DNA of 44,257 nt from Myxococcales bacterium. Lineage in GTDB: Bacteria; Myxococcota; Polyangia; Polyangiales; Polyangiaceae. Below, piece after piece: positions 1-8,036 of this stretch. The position numbers and the translations under genes were made by a program. The stretch lies in contig PLXW01000056.1 of the NCBI GenBank assembly GCA_003151595.1, positions 13,766-58,022 of the forward strand, written 5' to 3'. Below the pieces are notes generated by a model. The model saw nothing but the letters and a program-made list of their open reading frames with translations, had not been told where the DNA came from and did not search any database. How positions within the stretch are numbered: position 1 is the stretch's first letter; each line of letters opens with the position of its first letter.

Positions 1-1047
1 CTCGACGCCGGCGAGCCGTACCGCGTGGCACGCGCGCTGGCCCTCGAGGCCGGCTTCGCGTCGGCCACCGGCGGGCCGGGGGCGGCCCGTGCCGCGCAGC
101 TCCTCGCCCGCGCGCGAGAGCTCGCGCGGCGCATCGGAAACCCTCACGCGATGGCCTATGTCGCCGCCACCGCGGGGATCACCGCGTTCATGATCGGCGA
201 GTGGGCGCGGACCCTCCCCGCGCTGGCCGAAGCGGAGACGATCCTGCGCGAACAGTGCACCGGCGTCACGTGGGAGCTCGACAACGTTCACGTGTTCCAG
301 CTCTCGACGCTGTACGCGCTGGGGCACATTCGAGAGATGACGCTGCTCCACCCCGAGCTGCTTCGCGAGGCGACGCAACGGGGTGATCTCTACGCCGCGA
401 CCGTCCTGCGCACCGGCACGTGCAACTCGGTGTGGCTCGTCGCCGACAGTCCGGAGCGTGCGCGCGAGGAGGTCGACGGGGCGATGCGCCAGTGGTCGAA
501 CGCCGGCGTGCACGTGCAGCACTTCTACGAGCTGATCGCGCGCTCACAGATCGATCTCTACGAGGGGCACCCCGACGTCGCGATCGTCCGACTCGATCGC
601 GGGCTCGCGACGCTCGGCGCCTCCATGCTCCTCCGCGTCCAGATCTTCCGCCTCTCGCTGCTCGATCTGGACGCGCGCGTCTCGATCGCCGCCGCGTTGC
701 AAAAGCGCCCGGGGTCGGCCGCGCGCGTCGCGCTGCTCCGTCGCGCCGAGCGATGCCTGGGAGCGATCGACCGCGAGGGAATGAAGTGGGCGCAGGACCT
801 CGCGACGCTGCAGCGCGGGTGCCTCGCTGCCGCACGGGGCGATCGCGAAGGAGCGCGGCGGGCGATCGTCGACGTGATCGCGCGATTCACCCTGCGCGAG
901 TCGCGCTTCCTCCGAAACGTGGCGGGCCTGCGCCTCGCCTCGCTCGACGGCACGTCCGACGCGGAGCCGATCGCGGCGCTCGCCGCCGACCGTGCGGTGA
1001 ACCCGCGACGCGTGGCCGCCGGGCTCGCGCCGTGGCAGGAGGAGTGA
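1..1047 (+). CDS. C-terminal part of a TPR-like signalling protein, probably a Ser/Thr kinase tail (5' truncated by window)
   Basis: The frame is open from the first base, so the start lies outside the window. About 348 residues are visible. They are Ala/Arg/Leu-rich and built from repeated helical pairs (for example RVARALALEAG, AAQLLARARELARRIG, ALAEAETILRE), as in TPR-like solenoids. In myxobacteria such tails usually follow an N-terminal Ser/Thr kinase domain and a membrane helix. No kinase motif is visible here, so the kinase part is inference from composition and from the similar architecture of the kinase at 2253-5009. The TGA stop at 1045-1047 lies just upstream of the small lipoprotein start at 1050, so the two are probably co-transcribed. 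Confidence 0.7.
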   Translation, partial: LDAGEPYRVARALALEAGFASATGGPGAARAAQLLARARELARRIGNPHAMAYVAATAGITAFMIGEWARTLPALAEAETILREQCTGVTWELDNVHVFQLSTLYALGHIREMTLLHPELLREATQRGDLYAATVLRTGTCNSVWLVADSPERAREEVDGAMRQWSNAGVHVQHFYELIARSQIDLYEGHPDVAIVRLDRGLATLGASMLLRVQIFRLSLLDLDARVSIAAALQKRPGSAARVALLRRAERCLGAIDREGMKWAQDLATLQRGCLAAARGDREGARRAIVDVIARFTLRESRFLRNVAGLRLASLDGTSDAEPIAALAADRAVNPRRVAAGLAPWQEE

Positions 1048-1049
1048 CC

Positions 1050-1271
1050 GTGACCCTCCGCCCCCTCGTCGTTCTCGCACTCGGTCTCACCGCCATCCTC
1101 GCGTGCTCGAAGGCCGAGCAAGCGACAGGCGCGGCGAGCGGACCTGTCACCACGTGCGCGAAGGCGAACGACCAATGCGTGTACTCCCCAGGAAAGCTCG
1201 GCCTCTGCACGCCGAGCACCATGGAGTGCGACAGCGGAGGTCAGTGCCTGGTGTGCATGTCGCTCCACTGA
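1050..1271 (+). CDS. small Cys-rich lipoprotein
   Basis: This encodes 73 residues. GTG at 1050 is chosen because AGGAGG at 1037-1042 is spaced correctly for it; the GTG at 1044 is too close to that site. The N-terminus has a hydrophobic signal (LRPLVVLALGLTAILAC) ending in a lipobox cysteine, so it is probably exported and lipid-anchored. The mature part has six further cysteines (TTCAKANDQC, LGLCTP, MECDSGGQCLVC) and looks like a small disulfide-rich domain. The gene starts 2 bases after the upstream stop. Function unknown. Confidence 0.7.
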   Translation: MTLRPLVVLALGLTAILACSKAEQATGAASGPVTTCAKANDQCVYSPGKLGLCTPSTMECDSGGQCLVCMSLH

Positions 1272-1307
1272 CTCCGCAGCGCCACGGGAACGCGCGCTGC
1301 TGAGGCT

Positions 1308-2183
1308 TCACCCCTGGCGCTCGTCGCCCACTGCGTGGCCGAAGCTGATCTCCAGCTGGCTGCGAAGAAACCCGAGAAGACTCCGCACCTCCGTGGGCGT
1401 CGCCTGGATCCGCTCGCCGAGCGCGCGCATTGCCTCCTCGAGGAGCCGCTCGCGCGCCGCGATCATGCGCCGGCCGACAGTGGCCCGCGACAGTCCGAGC
1501 ACCACTCCGATCCGCTCGATGTTGAGACCGTCGACGAACCGAAGGCGCAGGAGCGTTCGCTCCTCCGACGTGAGGCGCCCGAAGGCGTCGCGGAAGGCGT
1601 CGTTCGAAGCGTCGCCGTAGCGGCGCCGGATCGCCGACAGCTCGGGATCCACCGCCGGAAGACCCGCGGCGGCGGCCGCGTTCATCGCGACCCGCGCGCG
1701 CCGAGCTTCGCCGCGACGCACCTTCGACGCCGCCCGCATCGCGGCCACGCGGAGCCACCCCGCTACGGCCCCGCGCCCCGAGTATCCCTCGATCAACGGT
1801 CGCTCACCTTTCGCTGCCACGAAGAGTTGAGCGCGAAGGGTCTGCGCGCCCTCGTCGGCGATCTCGGGCTCGAGGCCGCTCTTCGCGAGCGCCTCCGCTA
1901 GGTGGGCGAGGTGTCGCCGGTGGAAGATCTCGATCGCTCGTGCGTCCCCGGAGGCGCAGGCGCAGGCGAGGTACAGATCGTCGGTGTGCGCCTCGGCGAT
2001 CTGCGCGGCGGGCACGCGTGCCGCGAGGTACTGCACGAACGCTTCGTCGGCGACGTCCACTTCCGGGCACGCGGCTCGCGCGTGCGCGAGCGCGCTCGAA
2101 AGTCGCTCCTCCAGCTCGGCCCCGACGGGAGCCCCGGCGCAGGACGCGGCGAAGATTGCGGCGAGCGGCCAAGCCAGAGACAC
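1308..2183 (-). CDS. ECF-like RNA polymerase sigma factor
   Basis: About 291 residues. The C-terminal quarter is a clear sigma region 4 helix-turn-helix: LTSEERTLLRLRFVDGL followed by IERIGVVLGLSRATVGRR. The middle (residues about 70-150) is a weak region 2 with the GRGAVAGWLRVAAMRAASK stretch typical of divergent myxobacterial ECF-like sigmas. GTG at 2183 is the only plausible start close to the divergent kinase; no good Shine-Dalgarno is seen, so the N-terminus is uncertain. The gene is transcribed away from the kinase starting at 2253, with 69 bp between them. The pairing suggests that the kinase, with its anti-sigma-type zinc motif, controls this factor (inference). Confidence 0.8.
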   Translation of the reverse strand: MSLAWPLAAIFAASCAGAPVGAELEERLSSALAHARAACPEVDVADEAFVQYLAARVPAAQIAEAHTDDLYLACACASGDARAIEIFHRRHLAHLAEALAKSGLEPEIADEGAQTLRAQLFVAAKGERPLIEGYSGRGAVAGWLRVAAMRAASKVRRGEARRARVAMNAAAAAGLPAVDPELSAIRRRYGDASNDAFRDAFGRLTSEERTLLRLRFVDGLNIERIGVVLGLSRATVGRRMIAARERLLEEAMRALGERIQATPTEVRSLLGFLRSQLEISFGHAVGDERQG

Positions 2184-2252
2184 TGGTACGAGCTTAGCAG
2201 CTGGCGGCGCCGCACGGCCGGGAGCCGCTCCGCTGCTTCCCTCGGGAGGACC
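2184..2252. promoter_or_regulatory. shared divergent promoter region of the sigma and kinase genes
   Basis: These 69 bases separate two divergent starts, so both promoters must lie here or inside the 5' ends of the genes. I see no convincing -35/-10 pair. A GGGAGGA purine run sits immediately before the TTG at 2253 with very short spacing. Confidence 0.35.
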
Positions 2253-5009
2253 TTGACCGCTTGCCTCGACGACAATGCCATCGCGGCGCTCATCGCCGGC
2301 GCGCTCAGCGACGCCGAGCGCGCGACGGCAATCGCGCACATCGACGAGTGTGACTCGTGCCGCGGCCTTGTCGCCGATACGGCACGAACGAGCGCACGCG
2401 GCGCAGGTCTCCTGCGCAGCCCGGGCGCGGCGCTCGGCCGCTACATCATCCTCGAGACCGTCGGCGCGGGGGCGATGGGCGTCGTGTACGCCGCCTACGA
2501 TCCGGGGCTCGATCGCAAGGTCGCCCTCAAGGTCCTTCGCACCGAGCCATCGAGCGACGGCTCGTCGGCGGAGCTGACCCAGCGCCTGCTGCGAGAAGCG
2601 CACGCGCTGGCCAAGCTCGCGCACCCCAACGTGGTCACCGTCCACGACGCCGGCACGATCGACGGCGAGGTCTTCATCGCCATGGAGTTCGTCGGCTCGG
2701 GCACGCTGCGCGACTGGCTCGACGCCCGAGAGCCGCCGCGCTCCGTGAGCGCCGCGCTCGACGTGTTCCGCCAGGCCGGCGAGGGGCTCGCGGCCGCGCA
2801 CGACGCCGGCCTCGAGCACCGCGATTTCAAGCCGGACAACGTGCTGGTCGGCGCGGACGGGCGCGCGCGCGTCACCGACTTCGGTCTCGCGCGCCGCGCG
2901 GGCGACGGCGTCGGCGAGACGCGCGCCGCGGGCACGCCGCCGGGCGCGCTCGACGCGACCCTCACACGCACGGGCGCGCTCATCGGGACTCCCGCGTACA
3001 TGGCGCCCGAGCGACTCCGCGGCGACACCGGAGACGCGCGCTCCGATCAGTTCGGGTTCTGCGTCGCGTTTCACGAGGCGCTCTACGGCGAGCGTCCGTT
3101 CGCGGAGCGAGACCTCGTCGCGCTCACCGAAGCGATCGACCAGGGGCGCGTGCAGCGCCCGCCGGCGGGGAGCAAGGTGCCGGCGTGGCTCCGCCGCGTC
3201 GTCCTTCGTGGGCTGGAGGCGGATCCCGGACGGCGCTTTCCCACGATGCGCGCTTTGCTCGACGCGCTCGCGGCAGGCACGCGCACGAAGCTCACGCCCC
3301 TCCGCATCGCCGCGGGCCTCGGCGCGCTGCTCGCGCTGGGGGTGCTGATCGGTGCCCTGGATCACGCCGCTCACCCCGCGGCGCCCGTCTGCACCGGCGC
3401 GCAGAGCGCATGGGGCAGCGCGTGGGATGCGTCGCGCGCTGAAGCCATCGGCGCGAAATTCCAGCAGTCGGGGCGCCCATCCGCGACGTTCGCGCTGGGG
3501 CAAGTCACGCGCGCGCTCGACGCGTACCGCGACGGGTGGGTCTCGATGCACCGCGACGCGTGCGAGGCGACGCGCGTGCGCGGCGAGCAGTCCGAGGCGC
3601 TGCTCGATCTTCGAATGCGTTGCCTCGACGACCGACGCAAGCAAGTCGACGCGCTGGCCCGTCTCCTCGCGGAGGCCGACGGCAGCGTCGTGGACAGATC
3701 GATCTCGGCCACGATGTCGCTCCCGCCGACGCTCGACTGCGCCAATACGCGAGCGCTCTCCACCGAGGTGCCTCCACCCGACACCGCGTCGCGCGCGACG
3801 ATCGATGCGCTCCGCGATCGCCTGGCCGAGTCGAGCGCGCTCGAGTACGCGGGTCAGTACGCGCGTGGGCTCGCGATCGCGAAGCCCGCGCTCGAGGCCG
3901 CGCGCGCCACGGCTTACGCGCCGATCGTCGCCAGGCTCCTCTTCGTTTCCGGCCGCCTCACGTACGGCGCCAACGACTTCCCCGCCGCCGAGCCGCTGCT
4001 GCATGAGGCCGCGGCCTGGGCCATCGACGCCCACGAGGATCTCGTCGCCGCCGACGCCTGGACCGCGCTCGTGCGAATCGTGGGTACCAACGAAGGGCGC
4101 TTCGCCGAGGCCAAGACTTACGCGCGCTACGCCGAGGCCGCGATCCACAGGGCGGGCGGAGACGCAGAGCGCGAGGCCACGCGCCTGCGTTACCTGGCCA
4201 CGATCGTCTGGCGGCGCGAGCACAAGCTCGACGAGGCCCGCGCCCTCATCGAGCGCGCGCGCGCATTGTTCGCGAGCAGCCACAGCTCGCGGTTGGACTT
4301 CGACGTCGCGAGCTGCGACGAGGGGATCGCCGGCATCGAGTTCGATCGGGGGCGGCCCGAGCTCGCGCTTCCTGTCTATCAGCGGGTCGCCGAGGTCCGC
4401 GAGCGTCTCTTCGGCGAGAACCACCCTTCGGTCGCCGTCGCTCTCGTGAACCTGGGCGAGACCATGACCAAGTTGGGGCGCGCACAGGAAGCGCTTCCGA
4501 TCCTGCGGCGCTCCATCGAGCTGTCCGCGTCGCGCGCGGCGAAGGGCGGCGACGCCTACGAGCATCACCGGCTCGCTGCGGCGCTGCGTGCCACCGGCGA
4601 CGCTCCCGGTGCGCTCGCGGAGGACGAGCTCGCGCGGGCCGCGTGCGATCGGGCCGGTGAGACGGGGGGATACTGGGAGTCGTTCCCGCTCACGGGGCTC
4701 GGGCTCGATCTCCTCGCGCTCGGGAAGCCGCGCGAAGCCGTTCCGCTCCTCGAGCGCGCGATCGAGCTACGCGCGAAGAACCCGGTGGTCTTCGAAGTGT
4801 CCGAGTCCCGCTTCGCGCTCGCGCGCGCGCTGTGGGAGATGGGAGCGAAGGGGGATAGCGCGGCGCGATCGCGGGCGCGCGTCGTGGCGGCGCAGGCGAG
4901 GGATGATCTGAAGGAGGACGCGGAGCGCTACGGGGGGACGTTCGCGGCGTCGCGCGACGAGATCGACGCTTGGCTGGCGACGGCGGAGAAGCGTGGACGC
5001 GAGCCGTAG
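2253..5009 (+). CDS. Ser/Thr protein kinase with N-terminal zinc-finger motif, membrane helix and TPR tail
   Basis: About 918 residues. Order: N-terminal anti-sigma-type zinc motif (Cys4, then His29-x3-Cys33-x2-Cys36); Hanks-type kinase domain with a glycine loop GAGAMGVVY (about 71-79), VALKVL with Lys93, HRDFKPDN (189-196), DFG (209-211) and GTPAYMAPE; one membrane helix (about 350-370); then about 540 residues of TPR-like helices. HRDFKPDN replaces the usual HRDxKPxN in an allowed way, so the kinase should be active. The TTG start is the only in-frame start before the zinc motif; upstream codons up to the sigma gene contain no ATG or GTG. It is divergent from the sigma gene, which suggests a membrane sensor that phosphorylates or binds that sigma (inference). 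Confidence 0.9.
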   Translation: MTACLDDNAIAALIAGALSDAERATAIAHIDECDSCRGLVADTARTSARGAGLLRSPGAALGRYIILETVGAGAMGVVYAAYDPGLDRKVALKVLRTEPSSDGSSAELTQRLLREAHALAKLAHPNVVTVHDAGTIDGEVFIAMEFVGSGTLRDWLDAREPPRSVSAALDVFRQAGEGLAAAHDAGLEHRDFKPDNVLVGADGRARVTDFGLARRAGDGVGETRAAGTPPGALDATLTRTGALIGTPAYMAPERLRGDTGDARSDQFGFCVAFHEALYGERPFAERDLVALTEAIDQGRVQRPPAGSKVPAWLRRVVLRGLEADPGRRFPTMRALLDALAAGTRTKLTPLRIAAGLGALLALGVLIGALDHAAHPAAPVCTGAQSAWGSAWDASRAEAIGAKFQQSGRPSATFALGQVTRALDAYRDGWVSMHRDACEATRVRGEQSEALLDLRMRCLDDRRKQVDALARLLAEADGSVVDRSISATMSLPPTLDCANTRALSTEVPPPDTASRATIDALRDRLAESSALEYAGQYARGLAIAKPALEAARATAYAPIVARLLFVSGRLTYGANDFPAAEPLLHEAAAWAIDAHEDLVAADAWTALVRIVGTNEGRFAEAKTYARYAEAAIHRAGGDAEREATRLRYLATIVWRREHKLDEARALIERARALFASSHSSRLDFDVASCDEGIAGIEFDRGRPELALPVYQRVAEVRERLFGENHPSVAVALVNLGETMTKLGRAQEALPILRRSIELSASRAAKGGDAYEHHRLAAALRATGDAPGALAEDELARAACDRAGETGGYWESFPLTGLGLDLLALGKPREAVPLLERAIELRAKNPVVFEVSESRFALARALWEMGAKGDSAARSRARVVAAQARDDLKEDAERYGGTFAASRDEIDAWLATAEKRGREP

Positions 5010-5015
5010 CCCCCT

Positions 5016-5372
5016 TCGTGGCCAGACCCTCGATGCGCTTCTGCAACGGCACGAGCGCTGTCGCCTCCGCAGAGGCGTTCGAGATGACGTCCAGTGGTAC
5101 GAGCGACAGGTTCACGCCGTGCTGCTTCGCCAGTGCCACGAGCTGAGGAGTGAAACGCTCGCTCCCCTTTCGCGCCTTGGCCCTGCGCTGCTTGTCCTTC
5201 ACGGTCAACGTTCCCCCTTGCGGGAACACCGCCTCGAGCTGATCCAGCAGCGTCGTGCGCGTCTGGATGTACGCGAGCGCCGTCGCGACCGGGGTCGCGT
5301 TCGGCGTCTCGGCGGCGGTCGTGTCAGCCGACGGTGGAAACGACGCCTGCGGATCCGGCCCGTTCGCCGCGG
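5016..5372 (-). pseudogene. truncated fragment of an unknown conserved protein
   Basis: Minus-strand reading gives a coherent protein-like stretch: TPVATALAYIQTRTTLLDQL, AVFPQGGTLTVKDKQRRAKA, then SERFTPQLVALAKQHGVNLS and EATALVPLQKRIEGLATK. It then runs into the antisense of the kinase C-terminus at about 5016, where the amino-acid quality collapses. No proper start is found: the frame is closed by a TGA at about 5372, inside the repeat region. I infer a gene cut at its 3' end by, or next to, the kinase gene and decayed at its 5' end. Family not recognised with certainty; the motifs look like a repeated myxobacterial protein family. It could instead be an intact short gene from a GTG at 5229, but that would include antisense kinase sequence. 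Confidence 0.45.
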
Positions 5373-5581
5373 TGATCGATCAGCTCCGCGACGTGATCGA
5401 TCTACGTTTCGTCCATGTCGATCAGCGCGCGCTCTGGATCGATCAGCTATGCGACCGGATCGATCTACCGTCCGTCGACGACGATCAGCGCGGGCTCTGG
5501 ATCGATCAGCACGGCGACATCATCGATCCGCTCCGCGTCTTGTGCGATCCACGCGCGGACAACGACGATTCATGCGCCGTC
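5366..5581. repeat. 21-bp-period repeat (about 10 units, grouped as three 63-bp units) with ATCGAT core
   Basis: ATCGATC recurs every 21 bases. Every third unit is most alike (GATCGATCAGCTCC, GATCGATCAGCTAT, GATCGATCAGCACG at 63-bp steps), giving three higher-order units. Read on plus, it codes heptads with Ile-Asp at fixed places (VIDQLRD, VIDLRFV, WIDQLCD, RIDLPSV). Because ATCGAT is a palindrome, the minus strand also gives Ile-Asp heptads (AVLIDPE, RALIDMD, AELIDHV), but with TAG stops. It probably derives from a coiled-coil-coding segment of the decayed minus gene. Confidence 0.75.
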
Positions 5582-5663
5582 CACTTCCACCGTAAGAAAG
5601 TCGACAAAAGAAGCTCTCGCGTCTCGAACGATTGACGAGGGCGCACGAGATCTCCGGTCACCG
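5582..5663. other. spacer between the two repeat blocks
   Basis: This stretch breaks the 21-bp register. It carries a lower-GC patch (AAGAAAGTCGACAAAAGAAG) and a plus-strand TGA at 5633-5635 that closes the reading frame running through the first block. I see no gene or terminator in it. Confidence 0.4.
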
Positions 5664-5851
5664 AAGGGATCGATCAGGTCGCCGCGCTGATCGACATAGA
5701 CGGCGCGTCGATCGAGATGGACGGCGCGTCAATCGAGATGGACGGCGCACCGATCGAGATTGACGGCGCGTCGATCGAGATGGACGGCGCGTCGATCGGT
5801 GTAGACCCGCCGTCGATCGCTTCTTCAACGCCGTCGATCGCTTCTTCAACG
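5664..5851. repeat. second 21-bp-period repeat block (about 9 units)
   Basis: Units are near-identical to GACGGCGCGTCGATCGAGATG (about five copies, 5699-5803), followed by two copies of CCGTCGATCGCTTCTTCAACG (5809-5851). Plus reading gives ASIEMDG heptads. Minus reading gives VEEAIDG, VEEAIDG, GSTPIDA, then PSISIDA repeats. The block has the same heptad register as the first one and touches the 3' end of the gene at 5846-6332. Confidence 0.8.
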
Positions 5852-6332
5852 CACCTCGCACTTCACAGTCATCCTCCAGCCCTTCCTCGGCACGTACTCG
5901 ACGAGTGCTCTCGTCTCCGGCGGGGCCTTCTTCCCCTGTGTGGCGAAGCTGTCCGCGATCCATGCGGTCAGGCGCGCGGCGGTTTGCCGGACGACGGCGT
6001 CGTCGCTGCGGTTCGGCGAGATCTGCCGCGCGAGGGACGGTCGCGAGATCCGCCGGGGGGAGATTGCGCGGAAGCGTGCGACCCGCCGCGCGCGCGGCGT
6101 CGCGGATGGCTGCGGCGCCGTCGTCGGTCGCGAGGAGATCGAGGAGGTCGACGGCGTCTGCGAGGGCCTCCAGCGTGGGCATGCCCCAGAGTGCGCGGGC
6201 GACGTCGATCGGGGAGCCGGCGGAAGCCTCGCGCGGCAAGGCGACGTCGAACGCAGCGAGAAACGCGTCGAAGCGGGGGCGGGCGATCGAGAGTGCGAGA
6301 CGAGGGGGGACGAAGAGCAGAGGCGTCGACAT
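5846..6332 (-). pseudogene. hypothetical protein gene with an internal frameshift
   Basis: From ATG at 6332 the frame gives a convincing globular N-terminus (FVPPRLALSIARPRFDAFLA, IDVARALWGMPTLEALADAV, LLATDDGAAAIRDAARAAGR) and then becomes Arg/Pro-rich after about 6020. In the next frame the sequence resumes as SDDAVVRQTAARLTAWIADS, KKAPPETRALVEYVPRKG and MTVKCEVR before a TGA at 5846. A one-base indel near 6010-6030 joins the two halves into one protein of about 160 residues. This may be a real mutation or a sequencing error. No Shine-Dalgarno is seen before the ATG. Family not recognised. Confidence 0.55.
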
Positions 6333-6608
6333 GGGGGAGGGCGGGAAGGTAGCAGCGGGGGGCTCAATCGACGCGTAGGTCAGAGAGCCCGGCGCGCTGC
6401 GGTCACGCGGCCACTGGAGGCTGCTGCTGCATCTCGCGGGCTGACTGCGGGCGTCGTGTTTCCCGCGCCCGGTCGATTCCCCCTCAAGATCCCTCCAGCT
6501 CCACCGTTAACCCCGACACGAGGCTGCTCGTGACGCGCGCACATTCGCGCCGTCGCGGGAGCGGCCAAAAATGCCGCCGGCTCAGCGCCGGCGAGAAGAG
6601 GGATCCTC
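6333..6608. other. intergenic region with 5' leader of the next lipoprotein
   Basis: No gene is supported here. A small hairpin GCCGGC-TCAGC-GCCGGC (6576-6592) sits just before the purine-rich ribosome site GAGAAGAGGGA (about 6593-6603) of the gene at 6609. It could influence translation, but this is only a possibility. Confidence 0.35.
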
Positions 6609-7619
6609 ATGCTCCAGAACGCTCGATTCGGGCTGCTCACCGGTGCGCTTTTCGCCGGCCTCGCCTCCACGGGTTGCTCCGCTCCGACGGCCGCAACGCC
6701 CCACCTCGTTCATGCCCACGCCGAAGTCGCGCTCGCGCCGTCTGCTCCATCGTCGAGCGCCGCGAAGACGGCCGAAATCAAACCCATGAACGTGACCCAC
6801 TCCTCGGGCGTCCAGATCGTGGAGCTCAATGGCGTGTACCAAGGATGCGTGGAGATGTCGGGCGCGTGGAGCGTCGCCGTGAACGGGAACGACGTCGCTC
6901 TGGACAACCCGCCGCTCACGGTCGTCCAGGCCGACTTCAACTGCCAGCTCCTCGTCACGTCGGTGCGCGCCGATCAGATCTATACCGCCGCCTCGCCCAT
7001 TCCGACTCAGATGGGCCCGGAGCAGTCGTCATCGTTCTCGGCGGTCGGCACGTCGGAAGTCGCGTTCTACGCGAGCGCGTGGAACATGGACCCCGGCTAC
7101 TTCGGGGACTTCACGCTCTTCCTGTTCTATTCGCCTGGACCGAACCAGACGCCGACCGGCGTGAACGCGACCTACACCACGAACCCTGCGAGCCCTGCGC
7201 AGGCGGAGCAGGTCCCGGCGCCCGACTACACCGTCGATCTGTCGCAGATGACCATTCAGACGGACGCGAACAACTGGGTCACGTCGGCCTCCGGTCCGGC
7301 GACCTTCAACTTCGGTTCGAACCCGGGCTCCGGGTATGTCATCGACGATGGCACCCTGTCCGCCAATCCGACGTTCGGCGAGCTCGATGCGTTGTACAAG
7401 AGCCAGACGCCCACGCCGATCACCTGGTACCAGGGCTTCTCGATCGACGCCTCGGCGCTCTCGATCCAGTGGAACATGCTGCCGCTCGTCCGGAGCGTCG
7501 TCATCGGCAACGACTGGATGAACGGCGTGAGCGGGTATCAGAACGTCACGATCACGTTCGAGCCGGCGAGCAACGCAATCCCGGACGGTGAGAAGCGGTT
7601 CCAGTCCACGAAGAAGTAA
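6609..7619 (+). CDS. secreted lipoprotein, unknown function
   Basis: 336 residues. The ATG is preceded by GAGAAGAGGGA. The signal LLTGALFAGLASTGC ends in a lipobox Cys, followed by an Ala/Pro/Ser-rich linker (residues about 24-58) and a beta-rich domain with many Asn, Thr, Tyr and Trp (VQIVELNGVYQGCVEMSGAW, YFGDFTLFLFYSPGPNQTPT, WYQGFSIDASALSIQWNMLP). The composition is typical of an outer-surface or extracellular protein. A likely terminator follows at 7649-7681. No known domain is recognised. Confidence 0.85.
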   Translation: MLQNARFGLLTGALFAGLASTGCSAPTAATPHLVHAHAEVALAPSAPSSSAAKTAEIKPMNVTHSSGVQIVELNGVYQGCVEMSGAWSVAVNGNDVALDNPPLTVVQADFNCQLLVTSVRADQIYTAASPIPTQMGPEQSSSFSAVGTSEVAFYASAWNMDPGYFGDFTLFLFYSPGPNQTPTGVNATYTTNPASPAQAEQVPAPDYTVDLSQMTIQTDANNWVTSASGPATFNFGSNPGSGYVIDDGTLSANPTFGELDALYKSQTPTPITWYQGFSIDASALSIQWNMLPLVRSVVIGNDWMNGVSGYQNVTITFEPASNAIPDGEKRFQSTKK

Positions 7620-7648
7620 CGGGCGCGAGCCAAGCGACCCAGCGTCCG

Positions 7649-7681
7649 CCCCTCCGTGCATGCATGCACGGGGGGGCTTTC
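7649..7681 (+). terminator. probable intrinsic terminator
   Basis: The perfect 18-base palindrome CCGTGCATGCATGCACGG (7654-7671) is flanked by further C/G pairs and followed by GGGGGCTTTCT. It lies 30 bases after the stop at 7619. The T-run is short, so efficiency is uncertain. Confidence 0.55.
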
Positions 7682-7710
7682 TGGCGTCCATGATGGAGCT
7701 CGCTCCACGC

Positions 7711-8036
7711 CCCGAGACTGATTCGCTCCTCGACCGTGACCCGGAGCAACTCGACGAGCTCCTCGTCCATGAATTCGAATTCGTCAGGGATCTCGAGCGA
7801 TTCGAGCGGCGGCAGCTCGCTCATGTCAGGGAAGGCGGCTCGGATTCGCGCGGCGTACTTTCGTTCCATGACGAGGACGAGGTCGGCCCACAGAAGTCGG
7901 CAGGCGCATTTTTCGCCATCTCGGCGGGGTCGCGACACGCTCGCCCGGCCCGGCCCGGAGTGGCACATGCGCGCGCGCGAATCGCCCTTCGAAGCGTGGG
8001 TTCTCGATTGGCCCCGTCGTTGCGTAGGGGATGTGC
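7711..8036 (-). pseudogene. decayed low-molecular-weight protein-tyrosine-phosphatase-like gene
   Basis: Minus reading gives RLLWADLVLVMERKYAARIR, AFPDMSELPPLESLEIPDEF and EFMDEELVELLRVTVEERI. This matches the second half of small phosphatase-like proteins (WAD-LVFVME, then IPD-x-YEFMDPELVELL). The region that should hold the P-loop CxxNxxRS reads CTSPTQRRGQSRT (about 8036-7998), so the loop is degenerate. The frame has no start of its own upstream and no stop after EERI: it continues to 7552, through the terminator palindrome and into the neighbouring gene. Its 5' end also abuts the lipoprotein start at 8037. I infer a dead gene. Confidence 0.55.

Noticed and set aside
2184..4568. Long minus-strand frame continuing upstream of the sigma factor
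   Set aside because: It is antisense to the kinase, Arg/Ala-rich with no motifs; it comes from strong third-position GC bias. The sigma start is placed at 2183.
5255..5635. Plus-strand open frame of 126 codons with a signal-like start and Ile-Asp heptads
   Set aside because: Its first part is antisense to the more protein-like minus fragment, and the heptads follow automatically from the palindromic repeat. No Shine-Dalgarno is evident. It remains a weak alternative.
5366..5851. CRISPR array
   Set aside because: Regular units exist, but there are no unique spacers between them: the whole 21-base unit is repeated, and there are no cas genes.
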